From: Pedobacter glucosidilyticus
GTDB taxonomy: Bacteria; Bacteroidota; Bacteroidia; Sphingobacteriales; Sphingobacteriaceae
DNA: 22,655 nucleotides
Reading direction: 5' to 3'
Assembly: GCF_002483235.1 (NCBI RefSeq)
Contig: NZ_DLHN01000011.1
Span: forward strand, 54,626-77,280
Numbering within the stretch: position 1 is the stretch's first letter; each line of letters opens with the position of its first letter. Shown one piece after another: positions 7,019 to 14,984 of this stretch. The notes beneath the pieces were generated by a model. That model saw only the letters and a program-made list of their open reading frames with translations. It was not told the DNA's origin and ran no database searches. Made by a program: the position numbers and the translations under genes.

Positions 7019-7130
7019 CAATACGCAATACTCAATACGCACTACTCAATACGCACTACTCAATACGCACTACTCAATACTCTATACGCACTACGCAATA
7101 CGCACTACTCAATACGCATTACTCAATCAC
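7019..7130. repeat. Heptanucleotide tandem array, 16 units
   Basis: Sixteen consecutive 7-mers fill this stretch. Most are CAATACG, CACTACT, CAATACT or one-base variants (CTATACG, CACTACG, CATTACT); the last unit is degenerate. Three exact copies of the 14-base double unit CAATACGCACTACT lie at 7033-7074. It sits in the spacer between the divergent genes at 6998 (minus) and 7156 (plus). Reading frames that run through it give only repetitive peptide, so it is treated as non-coding. Confidence 0.95.
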
Positions 7131-7155
7131 CACGCAAATTCCTATCTTCGCCATC

Positions 7156-7941
7156 ATGTTAAATATACAGTTCGCCTTAGATTACATCGCCCACAGAATC
7201 AATGCCAAAACGCGTCATGGTGTACATTCGCCATTCGTTTACAAGCTTATAGATGAAGTAATTTACGATTTCAAAGATAAACCCGAATACAAAAGTATTG
7301 AAGAATTACGTAAAAATTTACTTCAAGATCATCGAAATATAACCATTACGGATTTAGGGGCTGGCTCGCAGCTTAATAACCAGAAAGTTAAAGCAGTTAA
7401 AGAACTGGCTAAGAATGCACTTAAGGCACCACGTTTAGCTAAGTTGTTATTTCGTTTAGTACAATATACCCAACCTAAAACTTTGATAGAGCTTGGAACA
7501 TGTTTAGGTATTACCACAGCTTATTTGGCTAAGGCCGATGAAAACTTACAAGTGATAACGATGGAGGGCTGTCCACAAACAGCCGCTGTGGCACAGGAAA
7601 ATTTTAATAAATTAGGTTTAAAGTATATTCAATTAGAAGTAGGTAATTTTGATGAACGCCTGCCAGTTTTACTGCAAAATAAACAGCAGTTAGATGTTGT
7701 TTTTATAGACGGCAATCATCGTAAAGACGCAACTTTAAACTATTTTAATTGGTGTTTACCCAAAGTACATGAAAATAGCTTGCTCATTTTTGATGATATT
7801 TATTGGAGCAAGGGTATGAAAGAAGCTTGGGCAGAAATTAAAGCTCATCCGCAAGTAAGTGTTACAGTTGATTTGTTTTGGATAGGTTTGGTTTTCTTTA
7901 AAAAAGGGATCGCTAAAGAGGATTTTAAAGTTAAGTTTTAG
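7156..7941 (+). CDS. Class I SAM-dependent methyltransferase (O-methyltransferase-like)
   Basis: The ATG at 7156 gives a 261-residue protein starting MLNIQFALDYIAHRINAK. Its Rossmann core begins at residue 110 with LIELGTCLGITT (glycine-rich SAM motif I). Glu137 is at the end of strand 2 (the ribose-binding acid), FIDGNHRKDAT lies at 184-193, and Asp213-Asp214 follow LLIF. The order matches Methyltransf_24 and catechol-O-methyltransferase-like enzymes; the substrate is unknown. A longer frame from 6925 runs through the heptanucleotide array and was rejected. TATCTTCG at 7143-7150 is a one-mismatch -7 box but would leave almost no leader, so it is only a hint. The 3' end shares a hairpin with the convergent barrel-protein gene. 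Confidence 0.9.
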   Translation: MLNIQFALDYIAHRINAKTRHGVHSPFVYKLIDEVIYDFKDKPEYKSIEELRKNLLQDHRNITITDLGAGSQLNNQKVKAVKELAKNALKAPRLAKLLFRLVQYTQPKTLIELGTCLGITTAYLAKADENLQVITMEGCPQTAAVAQENFNKLGLKYIQLEVGNFDERLPVLLQNKQQLDVVFIDGNHRKDATLNYFNWCLPKVHENSLLIFDDIYWSKGMKEAWAEIKAHPQVSVTVDLFWIGLVFFKKGIAKEDFKVKF

Positions 7942-7966
7942 GAGAGTTTAGAAAGACTCTCCTAAA
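7937..7966. terminator. Hairpin shared by the ends of two convergent genes
   Basis: Perfect 11-base arms TTTAGGAGAGT (7937-7947) and ACTCTCCTAAA (7956-7966) surround an 8-base loop. The left arm contains the methyltransferase stop codon (7939-7941). The loop contains the stop of the minus-strand barrel gene, and the right arm codes for its last residues. It is symmetric and so could act in both directions, but neither side has a strong T run. Confidence 0.6.
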
Positions 7967-9069
7967 GATATATACAAGCCGGCGTTTCTTTTTTCGCCAA
8001 TAGGTTTGTCTCCAAAACCATAATCAACTCTTAGGGCTAAACTCTTATCCAAATCAAAGAAAAATCTACCGCCAATACCATAATTAGGTTTTAAACTGTT
8101 TACAGAAAAGTTGTTTTTCGCATATACGGTTCCGGTGCCTCCAAAAGCTACTATACCAAAACGGTCTACCGGGCGGTATCTAATTTCTGCTTGCATAGCA
8201 ACGTAGTTTTCATCCCTATATCTACCCATGTAATAACCCCTCATGATTTGGTCGTTACCCATTTGTCTAAGCATATAAAACGGAATTTCTTTGTTACTAC
8301 TCACAGCTTCCATAAAACCTTGTGCTGCCAAAGTTATCTTTTTACTAGGAGCGTAAAAATATCGGCTATCTAAAGTAAATAAAGTGCCCTCAAATTGCTG
8401 TTGTTTAAAAAAATCTGGGGCATAACCATAACGCAATCTCGTAAAAAAGCCTTTAGTGGTATAGGTATTGGTATTTCTGGTATCTATTAACTGTGTTATT
8501 TTAAATAAAATAAAGTTTCCTCCGTCTTTATCAAAGAAAGGGGCAGTATTGTAAAAGCCTCCTGTTTCTACATCTCTAAAATTCTGAGATTCAAACTCGA
8601 CACCCAAACCCGGATAATAAGATTTAGCCAGTTGCCTTTCTACTTCGGCATTAAGCCTAAAGCGTCTTTGTATCAGTTTATCTTCGTTACTTCTTAAGGT
8701 AGCATCGCCAACTCCATAAAAATTAAAAGGTAAATTATAAAATCTGGCATCGTATAAATGGTGCCATTTATTACCTCTCGACCATAAATCAGACCTTATA
8801 GATATTTGAGATTGACCTTTAGTACTGGTATAGGCCAATCCGTATAGTTGCGAAGGTCTAATTAAACTATCCGTTTTATCAAGATAGAAAGAATATAAAC
8901 CAGCTCCACCAAATTCAAAACCGGCTTCTTGGGTGTAAGCGATTACCGGAACAGGTATAAAGCTATTGTGTCTGTTGGTATCGGGTGAGAAAAATTTATC
9001 AATAAGTTTTTTTTGCGAGAAGCTGTTTAATGATAAGCCAAGCAAAAATAAAAGGAGAATCTTTTTCAT
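7948..9069 (-). CDS. BamA/TamA-like outer-membrane beta-barrel protein (surface antigen family)
   Basis: The ATG at 9069 gives 373 residues; the longer frame begins with a TTG at 9081. A signal peptide is clear (MKKILLLFLLGLSLNSFSQ, cut near residue 19). The mature protein is made of alternating strands, such as YGLAYTSTKGQSQISIRSDL and FFTRLRYGYAPDFF, and contains QMGNDQIMRGYYMGRYRD, like the conserved barrel-tip R-G-Y/F segment of the Omp85 family. It ends in aromatic Phe after YISLGES, typical of outer-membrane barrels. At about 370 residues it is a barrel-only protein with no room for POTRA repeats, unlike true BamA. It probably sits in the outer membrane; cargo or function is unknown. 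It has no operon partners on the minus strand. Confidence 0.85.
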   Translation of the reverse strand: MKKILLLFLLGLSLNSFSQKKLIDKFFSPDTNRHNSFIPVPVIAYTQEAGFEFGGAGLYSFYLDKTDSLIRPSQLYGLAYTSTKGQSQISIRSDLWSRGNKWHHLYDARFYNLPFNFYGVGDATLRSNEDKLIQRRFRLNAEVERQLAKSYYPGLGVEFESQNFRDVETGGFYNTAPFFDKDGGNFILFKITQLIDTRNTNTYTTKGFFTRLRYGYAPDFFKQQQFEGTLFTLDSRYFYAPSKKITLAAQGFMEAVSSNKEIPFYMLRQMGNDQIMRGYYMGRYRDENYVAMQAEIRYRPVDRFGIVAFGGTGTVYAKNNFSVNSLKPNYGIGGRFFFDLDKSLALRVDYGFGDKPIGEKRNAGLYISLGESF

Positions 9070-9078
9070 ATTTAGTTT

Positions 9079-9086
9079 CAAAGATA
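9079..9086 (-). promoter_or_regulatory. Possible -7 box of the barrel-protein gene
   Basis: TATCTTTG on the minus strand fits TAnnTTTG and lies 9 bases upstream of the ATG at 9069. If used, the mRNA would be nearly leaderless and the TTG at 9081 could not be the start. No TTG lies at the usual -33 spacing, so support is weak. Confidence 0.35.
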
Positions 9087-9150
9087 ATTATCAAAACGAG
9101 ATTTAAGAGGTAATAGTTTTGATTTTAGTATCTAGTTTATTAAATACTAG

Positions 9151-9303
9151 AAAGAGAAAAGTAGATTTGCTAGGGCAGTTGAATATGCTCAATCAGTTCT
9201 GGCAGACCCCAAAAAGAGGCTGGAAGTTGCAGCTCATACGCCATCAGGTAAATTTATTTATCATCAAACTATTAAAGATTACAGGGAGTCGACTAAAGAG
9301 TAA
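9151..9303 (+). pseudogene. Possible gene fossil: 50-codon open stretch with no start
   Basis: An open frame runs from 9151, right after an in-frame TAG at 9148, to TAA at 9301-9303. It reads FARAVEYAQSVLADPKKR followed by LEVAAHTPSGKFIYHQTIKDYRE. This looks like real protein: helix-like, with the phrase AYAQ-V-ADP-KR then A-PSGK-IY--AIKDY that I recall from small conserved Bacteroidetes proteins. No ATG, GTG or TTG exists in the frame, so the 5' end appears lost. A different-frame 70-codon reading from 9119 looks random. Family assignment is from memory and unverified. Confidence 0.5.
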
Positions 9304-9312
9304 GTATATCTT

Positions 9313-9346
9313 AAACGTAAGAATAACGTAAGATAAACGTAGGATA
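9313..9346. repeat. Three short direct repeats of about 11 bases
   Basis: The sequence AACGTAAGAT and close variants occur three times in a row (AAACGTAAGAAT, AACGTAAGATA, AACGTAGGATA). They lie between the gene fossil and the TPR gene. The rest of the spacer to 9480 shows no clear promoter or RNA. Confidence 0.5.
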
Positions 9347-9480
9347 AGACTATGTGAATACTCAGAGTATAAATATCTTTTATTACCAAAACTTACAACA
9401 TCAGGCATTTTTATTGCTTGTATTGCTATTTTTACAAATTAACCCTGATATTTAACCAATTAATACGTTAGTTATTTATA

Positions 9481-10968
9481 ATGTTCAAAAAAGTATTTTT
9501 ATTCACTGTATTTTTTGCCCTTTTAACCACACAGCTTAAAGCAAATTTCGATTTTAATAACAATTGTATCAAAGCCTATCAGGCTATTTTTGATTTAAGA
9601 ATTCAAGATGCTCAAGCGCATTTAAGAATAGAAAAACAGCAACATCCGCAAAACGGAATCATCATTTTACTAGAAAATTATATAGATTTTTTTAGTCTCT
9701 TAGTCTCAGAAAATCAAGCCGACTATAACCGCCTAAAAAATTTAAAAAGTACGAGGCTTAGCCTTTTAGAAAATCAAGATCCAAAATCTCCATATTATCT
9801 TTTTGCACAGGCAGAAATCAATCTGCAATGGGGAATGCTTAAAAGCAGATTTCAAGATTATCTTTCTTCTGGCTTGGATATTAAAAAAGCTGATAACTTA
9901 TTAAAAGAGAATGAAAAAAAATTCCCTAATTTTTTACCACATCAAAAAAGTATAGGCTTGGTAAATGTTATTATGGGGTCTATACCGGCTAATATAAAAG
10001 GGGTTTTGCAATCTTTTGGTTTTAGAGGTAATGTAGAACAAGGGATAAAAAAGCTTGATCATCTTACCACTTCTTTAGCACAAACACCCTACAACTTTTA
10101 TAAAGAAGAAGTTATATTTTTACTGTGTTACATAGAAACAGACCTTATACAAAGTAAAAATAGCTATCAAAAAATTCTAAATCTTACGTCTTCTTTTGGT
10201 GATGATAGCTTATTGAAAACCTATCTGCAAGGTTATATAGCTTACAGAAATGCCCATAATGATGATGCTATAAAATTTTTGCAGAGAAGACCAATTAAAA
10301 CAGGGCAATACCTGAATTTTCCTAAACTAAATTACTTATTGGGTAATGCTAAACTTAATAGAAATGATTCTGATGCTTATGTTTATTTAGGAAGATATAT
10401 TAACGAGTATAAAGGTATTAATTACGTTAAAGATGCTTATTTGAAGCTAGCTTATTACTATTATTTAAAAAATGATATCACGAAATATCAAGCCTTTATT
10501 AAAATGGTTAAAATGAAAGGTAATGTGTATGATGAGAAAGATAAACAAGCTTTAAAAGAAGCTAATGAGCAAGCGCCTGATGTTAACTTATTAAGAGCCC
10601 GTTTAAGTTTTGATGGTGGATATTATACCAAAGCATTAACCTATTTGAAAGACAAAGATCAAAGTGATTTTAAGTTACAGAGAGACCAAATAGAGTATTT
10701 TTACCGTTTAGGTAGGATTTACGATGCCTTAAATAAATCGCAAGAGGCTTTAATCAATTATCAAAAAACCATTTATGCTGGTAAACAAAGTACTTATTAT
10801 TATGCTGCCAATGCTGCTTTAAACATGGCTTTAATTTTTGAGGAGAAAGGCGATAAAAGCAGAGCTGTAAATTTTTACAATCAGGCTATCGGTATGAAAA
10901 ATCATGAGTACGAAAACAGTATAGAAAACAAGGCAAAAGAAGGTTTAAAAAGACTTGGTGCCGATTAA
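9481..10968 (+). CDS. Exported tetratricopeptide-repeat protein
   Basis: This 495-residue protein starts MFKKVFLFTVFFALLTTQLKA, a signal peptide with a likely cut before Asn22. The rest is almost wholly helical. TPR-type helix pairs are clearest at the C-terminus (about 400-490): YFYRLGRIYDALNKSQEALINY, then YAANAALNMALIFEEKGDK and then RAVNFYNQAIGMK. The N-terminal half contains helices such as YYLFAQAEINLQWGMLKSRF, which recall Bacteroidetes TPR proteins of unknown role. It is probably a periplasmic scaffold or binding protein. It is the only plus-strand gene here, and its stop lies one base from the end of the convergent lipid operon, with no terminator between them. Confidence 0.85.
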   Translation: MFKKVFLFTVFFALLTTQLKANFDFNNNCIKAYQAIFDLRIQDAQAHLRIEKQQHPQNGIIILLENYIDFFSLLVSENQADYNRLKNLKSTRLSLLENQDPKSPYYLFAQAEINLQWGMLKSRFQDYLSSGLDIKKADNLLKENEKKFPNFLPHQKSIGLVNVIMGSIPANIKGVLQSFGFRGNVEQGIKKLDHLTTSLAQTPYNFYKEEVIFLLCYIETDLIQSKNSYQKILNLTSSFGDDSLLKTYLQGYIAYRNAHNDDAIKFLQRRPIKTGQYLNFPKLNYLLGNAKLNRNDSDAYVYLGRYINEYKGINYVKDAYLKLAYYYYLKNDITKYQAFIKMVKMKGNVYDEKDKQALKEANEQAPDVNLLRARLSFDGGYYTKALTYLKDKDQSDFKLQRDQIEYFYRLGRIYDALNKSQEALINYQKTIYAGKQSTYYYAANAALNMALIFEEKGDKSRAVNFYNQAIGMKNHEYENSIENKAKEGLKRLGAD

Positions 10969-10969
10969 C

Positions 10970-11623
10970 CTATTCAGGCTCTTCTGTATACCTAAATTGT
11001 TTTTTTATAGCTTGCAGATGATGCTGGTTAACTTGAGTTTTAAATTCTTCAAAATTAAAATCTTCATGGCTACCGCAATCCAGCATGTGAAAATAAATTG
11101 ATGGCTTCAAACTCTCAAAATACTCGGTTAAATTACTGCTCCATAGCAACTGACATTTACCCTTTACCATAGGTAATAGTGTACAAATACCATCTTTGAT
11201 AGCAATATGTCTAACATATTGCGATTCTAAATTCCCTTGCGGATACATGAGTAATATATTGCCAGGTTTACTTAATATTTCGGCAGCATAGCTTAAGCTT
11301 TCTACGTAAGTTCTAGAATGAGGCACAATAGAAAAACTTCCAAAATATTTCATCCATGGGTTCTTTTGTAATTGCTTTTTCAAAGACATAAAATAAAGAC
11401 CGTTAATTTTTTGTTTAGGATAAATAGCGCAATAACATAAATAAAATGCCCAAAAGCCATCCCAAAAGCCCGTATGGTTACACATCAATAAATAAGAAGA
11501 TTGGTTTTGAAGTTTTACATCATGGATAACCAATTTATTAAAAAGCTTTCTCATACACCACCTAAGCAAACGAAAAGAAGCCATAAAAATAGGACGAGGT
11601 AATAGTTTAGCTTTAATAATCAT
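10970..11623 (-). CDS. PlsC-like lysophospholipid/glycerolipid acyltransferase
   Basis: This 217-residue protein carries the acyltransferase motif I HTGFWD (His50 and Asp55, the HX4D catalytic pair). It is followed by motif II-like VPHSR near 110 and motif III-like YPQGNLES near 147, where family members usually read FPEGTRS. A basic, hydrophobic N-terminus (about 8-35) suggests membrane association at the cytoplasmic face. The family moves acyl groups from CoA or ACP onto lysophosphatidate or other acceptors. As last gene of the operon, overlapping the hydrolase gene by 11 bases, it may place the dedicated acyl product onto a lipid or other alcohol. The acceptor is unknown, and the altered motif III allows for an unusual one. 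Confidence 0.87.
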   Translation of the reverse strand: MIIKAKLLPRPIFMASFRLLRWCMRKLFNKLVIHDVKLQNQSSYLLMCNHTGFWDGFWAFYLCYCAIYPKQKINGLYFMSLKKQLQKNPWMKYFGSFSIVPHSRTYVESLSYAAEILSKPGNILLMYPQGNLESQYVRHIAIKDGICTLLPMVKGKCQLLWSSNLTEYFESLKPSIYFHMLDCGSHEDFNFEEFKTQVNQHHLQAIKKQFRYTEEPE

Positions 11624-12440
11624 ACAATAACCTTTTTAAATGATGAGGAAATTGTGCATTCACCAATTCATGGTTAGCATCTAAAACTTCTTGTTTGGCT
11701 AGGTATATTTTTTTGATAGCAGCTTCTGCAATTTTAGCTGGATAATTTTTATCCCTTGCTCCAAAAATAAAAATACTTTTAATTTGATATTGATTAAGAT
11801 TTTCTATAAACCTTTGATGATTCATTTTTAGCTGTTTTAAGTAAGTTAAACAAGCATAAAAGGCAAATCTAAGCTCGTAGGTGGCTATTTCTTTATATAA
11901 AATTTCGTAAATATTATCATCAATAACCCTTAGTTTTTTGATGGTTTTTAGTAAGTTAAGCATTCCTTTATCACTTAACGCTAGTTTTTCTAATGCTTTG
12001 TTACCAAGTTTTTTACTACTTAAAAAAGTTACCAGCCAGCCAGGTTTAAAGCATGATGGTGCTGCGGTAATAAAATCTAAAATTCTTTCTGGTACTTCTT
12101 CTACAAGTGTAGTTGCATAATGCGAACCCATAGAATAAGATAAAACAGAAAATTTTTGGATTTGCTGTTCATCACAAAAATCAATAAATAATTTAGTGAG
12201 TTGTTGCTTACTAATGCCTTTTTTAATAAGGTCTAAATCCTCATTTTTAAGCTTAGTCGCCTCATGAAAAAATAAATCAAAGCCGTAAAAAGTATAATCA
12301 GTATCTAAATGTTCCTCCAAAATTTTAAACTGCTTACCATGCATACCATAACCATGGAAACAAAGCATAGCTGTTGGTCCGTTACCAAATTTATAGTAAT
12401 GAAGTAATGCTATAGGGTGGTTAAAGTAATGATTAGTCAT
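11613..12440 (-). CDS. Alpha/beta hydrolase, possible thioesterase of the acyl operon
   Basis: This 275-residue protein has the alpha/beta-hydrolase layout: an oxyanion-hole HGYG at 29-32, nucleophile elbow SYSMGS at 101-106 with Ser103, Asp230 in FGARD, and His257 in DANHELV. The elbow has Ser instead of Gly in its first position (S-Y-S-M-G), a tolerated variant. There is no signal peptide, so it acts in the cytoplasm. Its place between the phosphopantetheinyl transferase and acyltransferase genes fits a thioesterase that releases the chain from ACP, or an editing enzyme, but the substrate is not proven. It overlaps the acyltransferase gene by 11 bases and starts six bases after the preceding stop. 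Confidence 0.85.
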   Translation of the reverse strand: MTNHYFNHPIALLHYYKFGNGPTAMLCFHGYGMHGKQFKILEEHLDTDYTFYGFDLFFHEATKLKNEDLDLIKKGISKQQLTKLFIDFCDEQQIQKFSVLSYSMGSHYATTLVEEVPERILDFITAAPSCFKPGWLVTFLSSKKLGNKALEKLALSDKGMLNLLKTIKKLRVIDDNIYEILYKEIATYELRFAFYACLTYLKQLKMNHQRFIENLNQYQIKSIFIFGARDKNYPAKIAEAAIKKIYLAKQEVLDANHELVNAQFPHHLKRLLYDY

Positions 12441-12446
12441 GGGTAC

Positions 12447-12842
12447 TTATTTTTTTACAAGCGCAGCTGCCCAAATATAATCAGCATCATGACTTATGGT
12501 AAGGCTAATGATTAAATTTTTATAATCATGGGGTAAAATGACCTGTGGTTTACCTGCTATTTTTTCTCTTACTATCTCTATTTTTTTAAAAGGTAATGCC
12601 TGATGATATAGCTGTTTTACAGCCTTATAAACGGCTTCTTTAGCTGCCCAAGTAGAAGCGTACCTAAGCATGCTATCTTTGAAAAGCTCGCAGTAAGCTA
12701 TTTCACCTTCGCTATATACTTTTTGCTTAAACAAGGGGTTAAAAGAAAGCTTAAAATCAGGAAGAAAAACTACATCATTACCTAAAGCAAAATCCTGGTC
12801 TGAAATAAGTTGAATAAGCTCTTCTTCCAAATTATGCTTCAT
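12447..12842 (-). CDS. AcpS-like 4'-phosphopantetheinyl transferase
   Basis: This 131-residue protein shows all three short signatures of the AcpS/Sfp superfamily: GNDVVFLPDF near 21 (the G-x-D-x-V...F motif with the metal-binding Asp), WAAKEAVYKA near 65 (W-x-x-KEA), and SLTISHDADYIWAAALV near 112. The length is that of AcpS (about 120-130 residues), not Sfp (about 220). It should transfer 4'-phosphopantetheine from CoA to the serine of the ACP encoded in the same operon. A dedicated enzyme suggests the unusual ACP may not be a good substrate for the housekeeping AcpS. It overlaps the enoyl reductase gene by 11 bases. Confidence 0.9.
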   Translation of the reverse strand: MKHNLEEELIQLISDQDFALGNDVVFLPDFKLSFNPLFKQKVYSEGEIAYCELFKDSMLRYASTWAAKEAVYKAVKQLYHQALPFKKIEIVREKIAGKPQVILPHDYKNLIISLTISHDADYIWAAALVKK

Positions 12843-13641
12843 CTATAGCTACCCCCATAATATTAAATCCCCCATCAACAAAATGGATATTACCTGTAAC
12901 TTTTTTAGATAAATCTGAAAAGTAGTATAGTGCGGTATCTGCAACGTCGGCAGCACTTACATTGCCTAAGGGAGCAGTAATTTTCCCAATTTTGCGTAAT
13001 TTTCTTACCCCATTTACGCCACCTGCAGAAGTTGTCATCACTAAACCTGCAGAAACTGCATTAATCCTTACTGCTGTGCTTCTAAAATAATGTGCTAAAT
13101 ATTGCGTGATATTTTCCAATGCCGCTTTATTGATAGCCATGCCTGCGTAATTCGGAAAAACCCTTTGAGATGCATTATAAGTTAAGGTTAAGATAGATGC
13201 CTGTTTAGCTAGCAAGGGTTCGGCAACTCTGCAAACTCTTAACAAAGAATAAGCACTTATATTAAAAGAATCCATTAAATCTTCAAAAGGGATATTGATG
13301 TAGTTTGGAGCCGGTTCCGCAGACCCAGGAAAACTACTGCACATAACTTGTTGGTTTCCAAAGGCTACGCCATGCAAAATATAGTCTATAGCACCCCACT
13401 GTTGGTAAACTTGGTTAAGAAAATTTTTGATTTCTAACTCATTTCTTATATCAACCTGATGGTAAATTCCATTAATTTGATGTGCATCAAGTAATGTTAA
13501 CACCTCGTCTTTGGTTTCAGCTGTATAGCTTACAGCAACTTTACAGCCCGAGGCATGAAGTTTTAATACAATCTGAAATGCAATTGAACTTTCATTTCTA
13601 ACACCAAAAACTACTGCTATTTTATGTTGATTATTGATCAT
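12832..13641 (-). CDS. FabI-like enoyl-ACP reductase (short-chain dehydrogenase family)
   Basis: This 269-residue protein has the FabI-type N-terminus VVFGVRNESSIAF (divergent GxxxxxSIA cofactor motif) in place of the TGxxxGxG of ordinary short-chain dehydrogenases. The active-site segment reads TYNASQRVFPNYAGMAINKAA: Tyr155, Tyr165 and Lys172 keep the Y-x9-Y-x6-K spacing of FabI. HGVAF near 90 and the C-terminal HFVDGGFNIMG are also typical. It should reduce the enoyl-ACP double bond with NAD(P)H, so the operon's product is at least partly saturated. It overlaps the genes on both sides by 11 bases. It could supplement a housekeeping FabI elsewhere. Confidence 0.9.
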   Translation of the reverse strand: MINNQHKIAVVFGVRNESSIAFQIVLKLHASGCKVAVSYTAETKDEVLTLLDAHQINGIYHQVDIRNELEIKNFLNQVYQQWGAIDYILHGVAFGNQQVMCSSFPGSAEPAPNYINIPFEDLMDSFNISAYSLLRVCRVAEPLLAKQASILTLTYNASQRVFPNYAGMAINKAALENITQYLAHYFRSTAVRINAVSAGLVMTTSAGGVNGVRKLRKIGKITAPLGNVSAADVADTALYYFSDLSKKVTGNIHFVDGGFNIMGVAIDEA

Positions 13642-14983
13642 CTCTGGAGATTAATATGGCACTATTGGTACCGCCAAATCCATAATTTAAACAGGTAATG
13701 CTATTGATTTCTTTGGTAAAACTTTGCTGTTGTAATAAATCTCTGTAATAAGCTAATGGCTCTTTAGAGCCTTCCCAGGTTGAAGTGGTTTGAAAGGTTT
13801 CTTGCTCTGGATTTAAATTTACAGCATTTAGGCAAGGTAAAACTTCTTGCCTTTTTAACATCAGCAAGGCAGTAATAAATTCTACTGCTCCGGCAGCACC
13901 TAACATGTGCCCAAACTGTGATTTTGGTGCTGCAATATGATAGCCTTTATCTCCCAAACTATCAACAACACTTAAAAGCTCTATAGCATCACCAGTAGGG
14001 GTAGAAGTACCGTGTACTTTTACTACATCTGGTTTAAAAGGTATATTTTTTAAAAGACCTTGCCATAATCTTCGTTGGCCGTTAAAAGATGGAGCAAACA
14101 TATCACCATCACCATCAGAGTTATTAAAATAATTATCTATAACGGCTAAGATATTTGCGCCTCGGGCTTTAGCCAAATCATAAGCTTCTAAGCAAACAAT
14201 ACCAGCCCCAAAAGAGCAAACAAAGCCGTTTCTATCTTTATCAAAAGGTCTTGAGCTTTCATGAGGTTCAAATCCTCTACTTAGAACCTGCATACCATCA
14301 AAACCTAGAAAACTTTCTAAGGCTGTCCCTTCTGCACCACCCGCAACAACACGATCTTGTAAGCCAAAACTTATTAAACGGTAAGCGTAACCAATATTTC
14401 CAAGACCTGTAGCACAAGCAGAACCAATGGCCTCACAAACACCCTTGTTTTTTATAAAGCAAGAAAGATTAGCTGCCTCACGGTAAACCATGGCTCTATC
14501 TACATTATGACCGCCAGCAAAACGAGTTTTTTTACCTAAAACAAAAAAGCTATGCCATGCTATACGTTGTATTTCATTGCCACAGCTGCCAGATCCAACT
14601 ACTACACCTGTTTGTTCAGATTGTACTTCTGAAGTACTCCAACCTGCCATTTTTATTGCGTCAGCAGCACCAAGCATGGTCCATATACTACCAATATCAG
14701 CGGTAGCCAAATGTATGTCGGGTATACGGTTAAGTAAATCGATATAAGTTTCGGGGTAATCTTCAACTAAGGTAGAGTAAACGGGTTTTAAATGGGCTTC
14801 TTCTTCTGTAATAAAACCTGCAACATGCGAACGTATATTTTTTCCATGCGCTAGGGCTTTATCCCAATATCTGATAAGGGATTGATTGCTGAATAGCTTA
14901 TGCTCAAACTCCTCTAAATGATTACAAGTAGGGAAAACCCCACCCATGCCCACAACCGCTACCTTTCTGCCTTGGATACCCAT
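13631..14983 (-). CDS. Beta-ketoacyl synthase (FabF/PKS-KS-like)
   Basis: This 450-residue condensing enzyme carries a full Cys-His-His active site: Cys190 in IGSACATG, His324 in VHGTSTPTGD and His359 in KSQFGHMLGAAG. The GFGGTNSA motif closes the fold. It should condense malonyl-ACP with the growing acyl-ACP. The N-terminus VAVVGMGGVFPTC resembles polyketide-type ketosynthases (GMGxxFP) more than FabF. A 20-40 residue excess over E. coli FabF sits in the N-terminal half (about 40-150), and there is no chain-length-factor partner. It begins one base after the ACP stop and overlaps the enoyl reductase by 11 bases. Confidence 0.93.
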   Translation of the reverse strand: MGIQGRKVAVVGMGGVFPTCNHLEEFEHKLFSNQSLIRYWDKALAHGKNIRSHVAGFITEEEAHLKPVYSTLVEDYPETYIDLLNRIPDIHLATADIGSIWTMLGAADAIKMAGWSTSEVQSEQTGVVVGSGSCGNEIQRIAWHSFFVLGKKTRFAGGHNVDRAMVYREAANLSCFIKNKGVCEAIGSACATGLGNIGYAYRLISFGLQDRVVAGGAEGTALESFLGFDGMQVLSRGFEPHESSRPFDKDRNGFVCSFGAGIVCLEAYDLAKARGANILAVIDNYFNNSDGDGDMFAPSFNGQRRLWQGLLKNIPFKPDVVKVHGTSTPTGDAIELLSVVDSLGDKGYHIAAPKSQFGHMLGAAGAVEFITALLMLKRQEVLPCLNAVNLNPEQETFQTTSTWEGSKEPLAYYRDLLQQQSFTKEINSITCLNYGFGGTNSAILISRDDQ

Positions 14984-14984
14984 G

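Noticed and set aside
7019..7130. CRISPR array
   Set aside because: The units are 7 bp with no spacers and no cas genes are nearby, so it is a plain tandem repeat.
6925..7155. A 77-residue N-terminal extension of the methyltransferase
   Set aside because: It is encoded by the heptanucleotide array and gives repetitive peptide of the type NTQYALLNTHYS. It also overlaps the SirB1-type gene, and the ATG at 7156 gives a normal family N-terminus.
9119..9331. A 70-codon reading frame on the plus strand
   Set aside because: Its translation looks random and it lies in a different frame from the protein-like stretch at 9151-9303, which explains the same DNA better.
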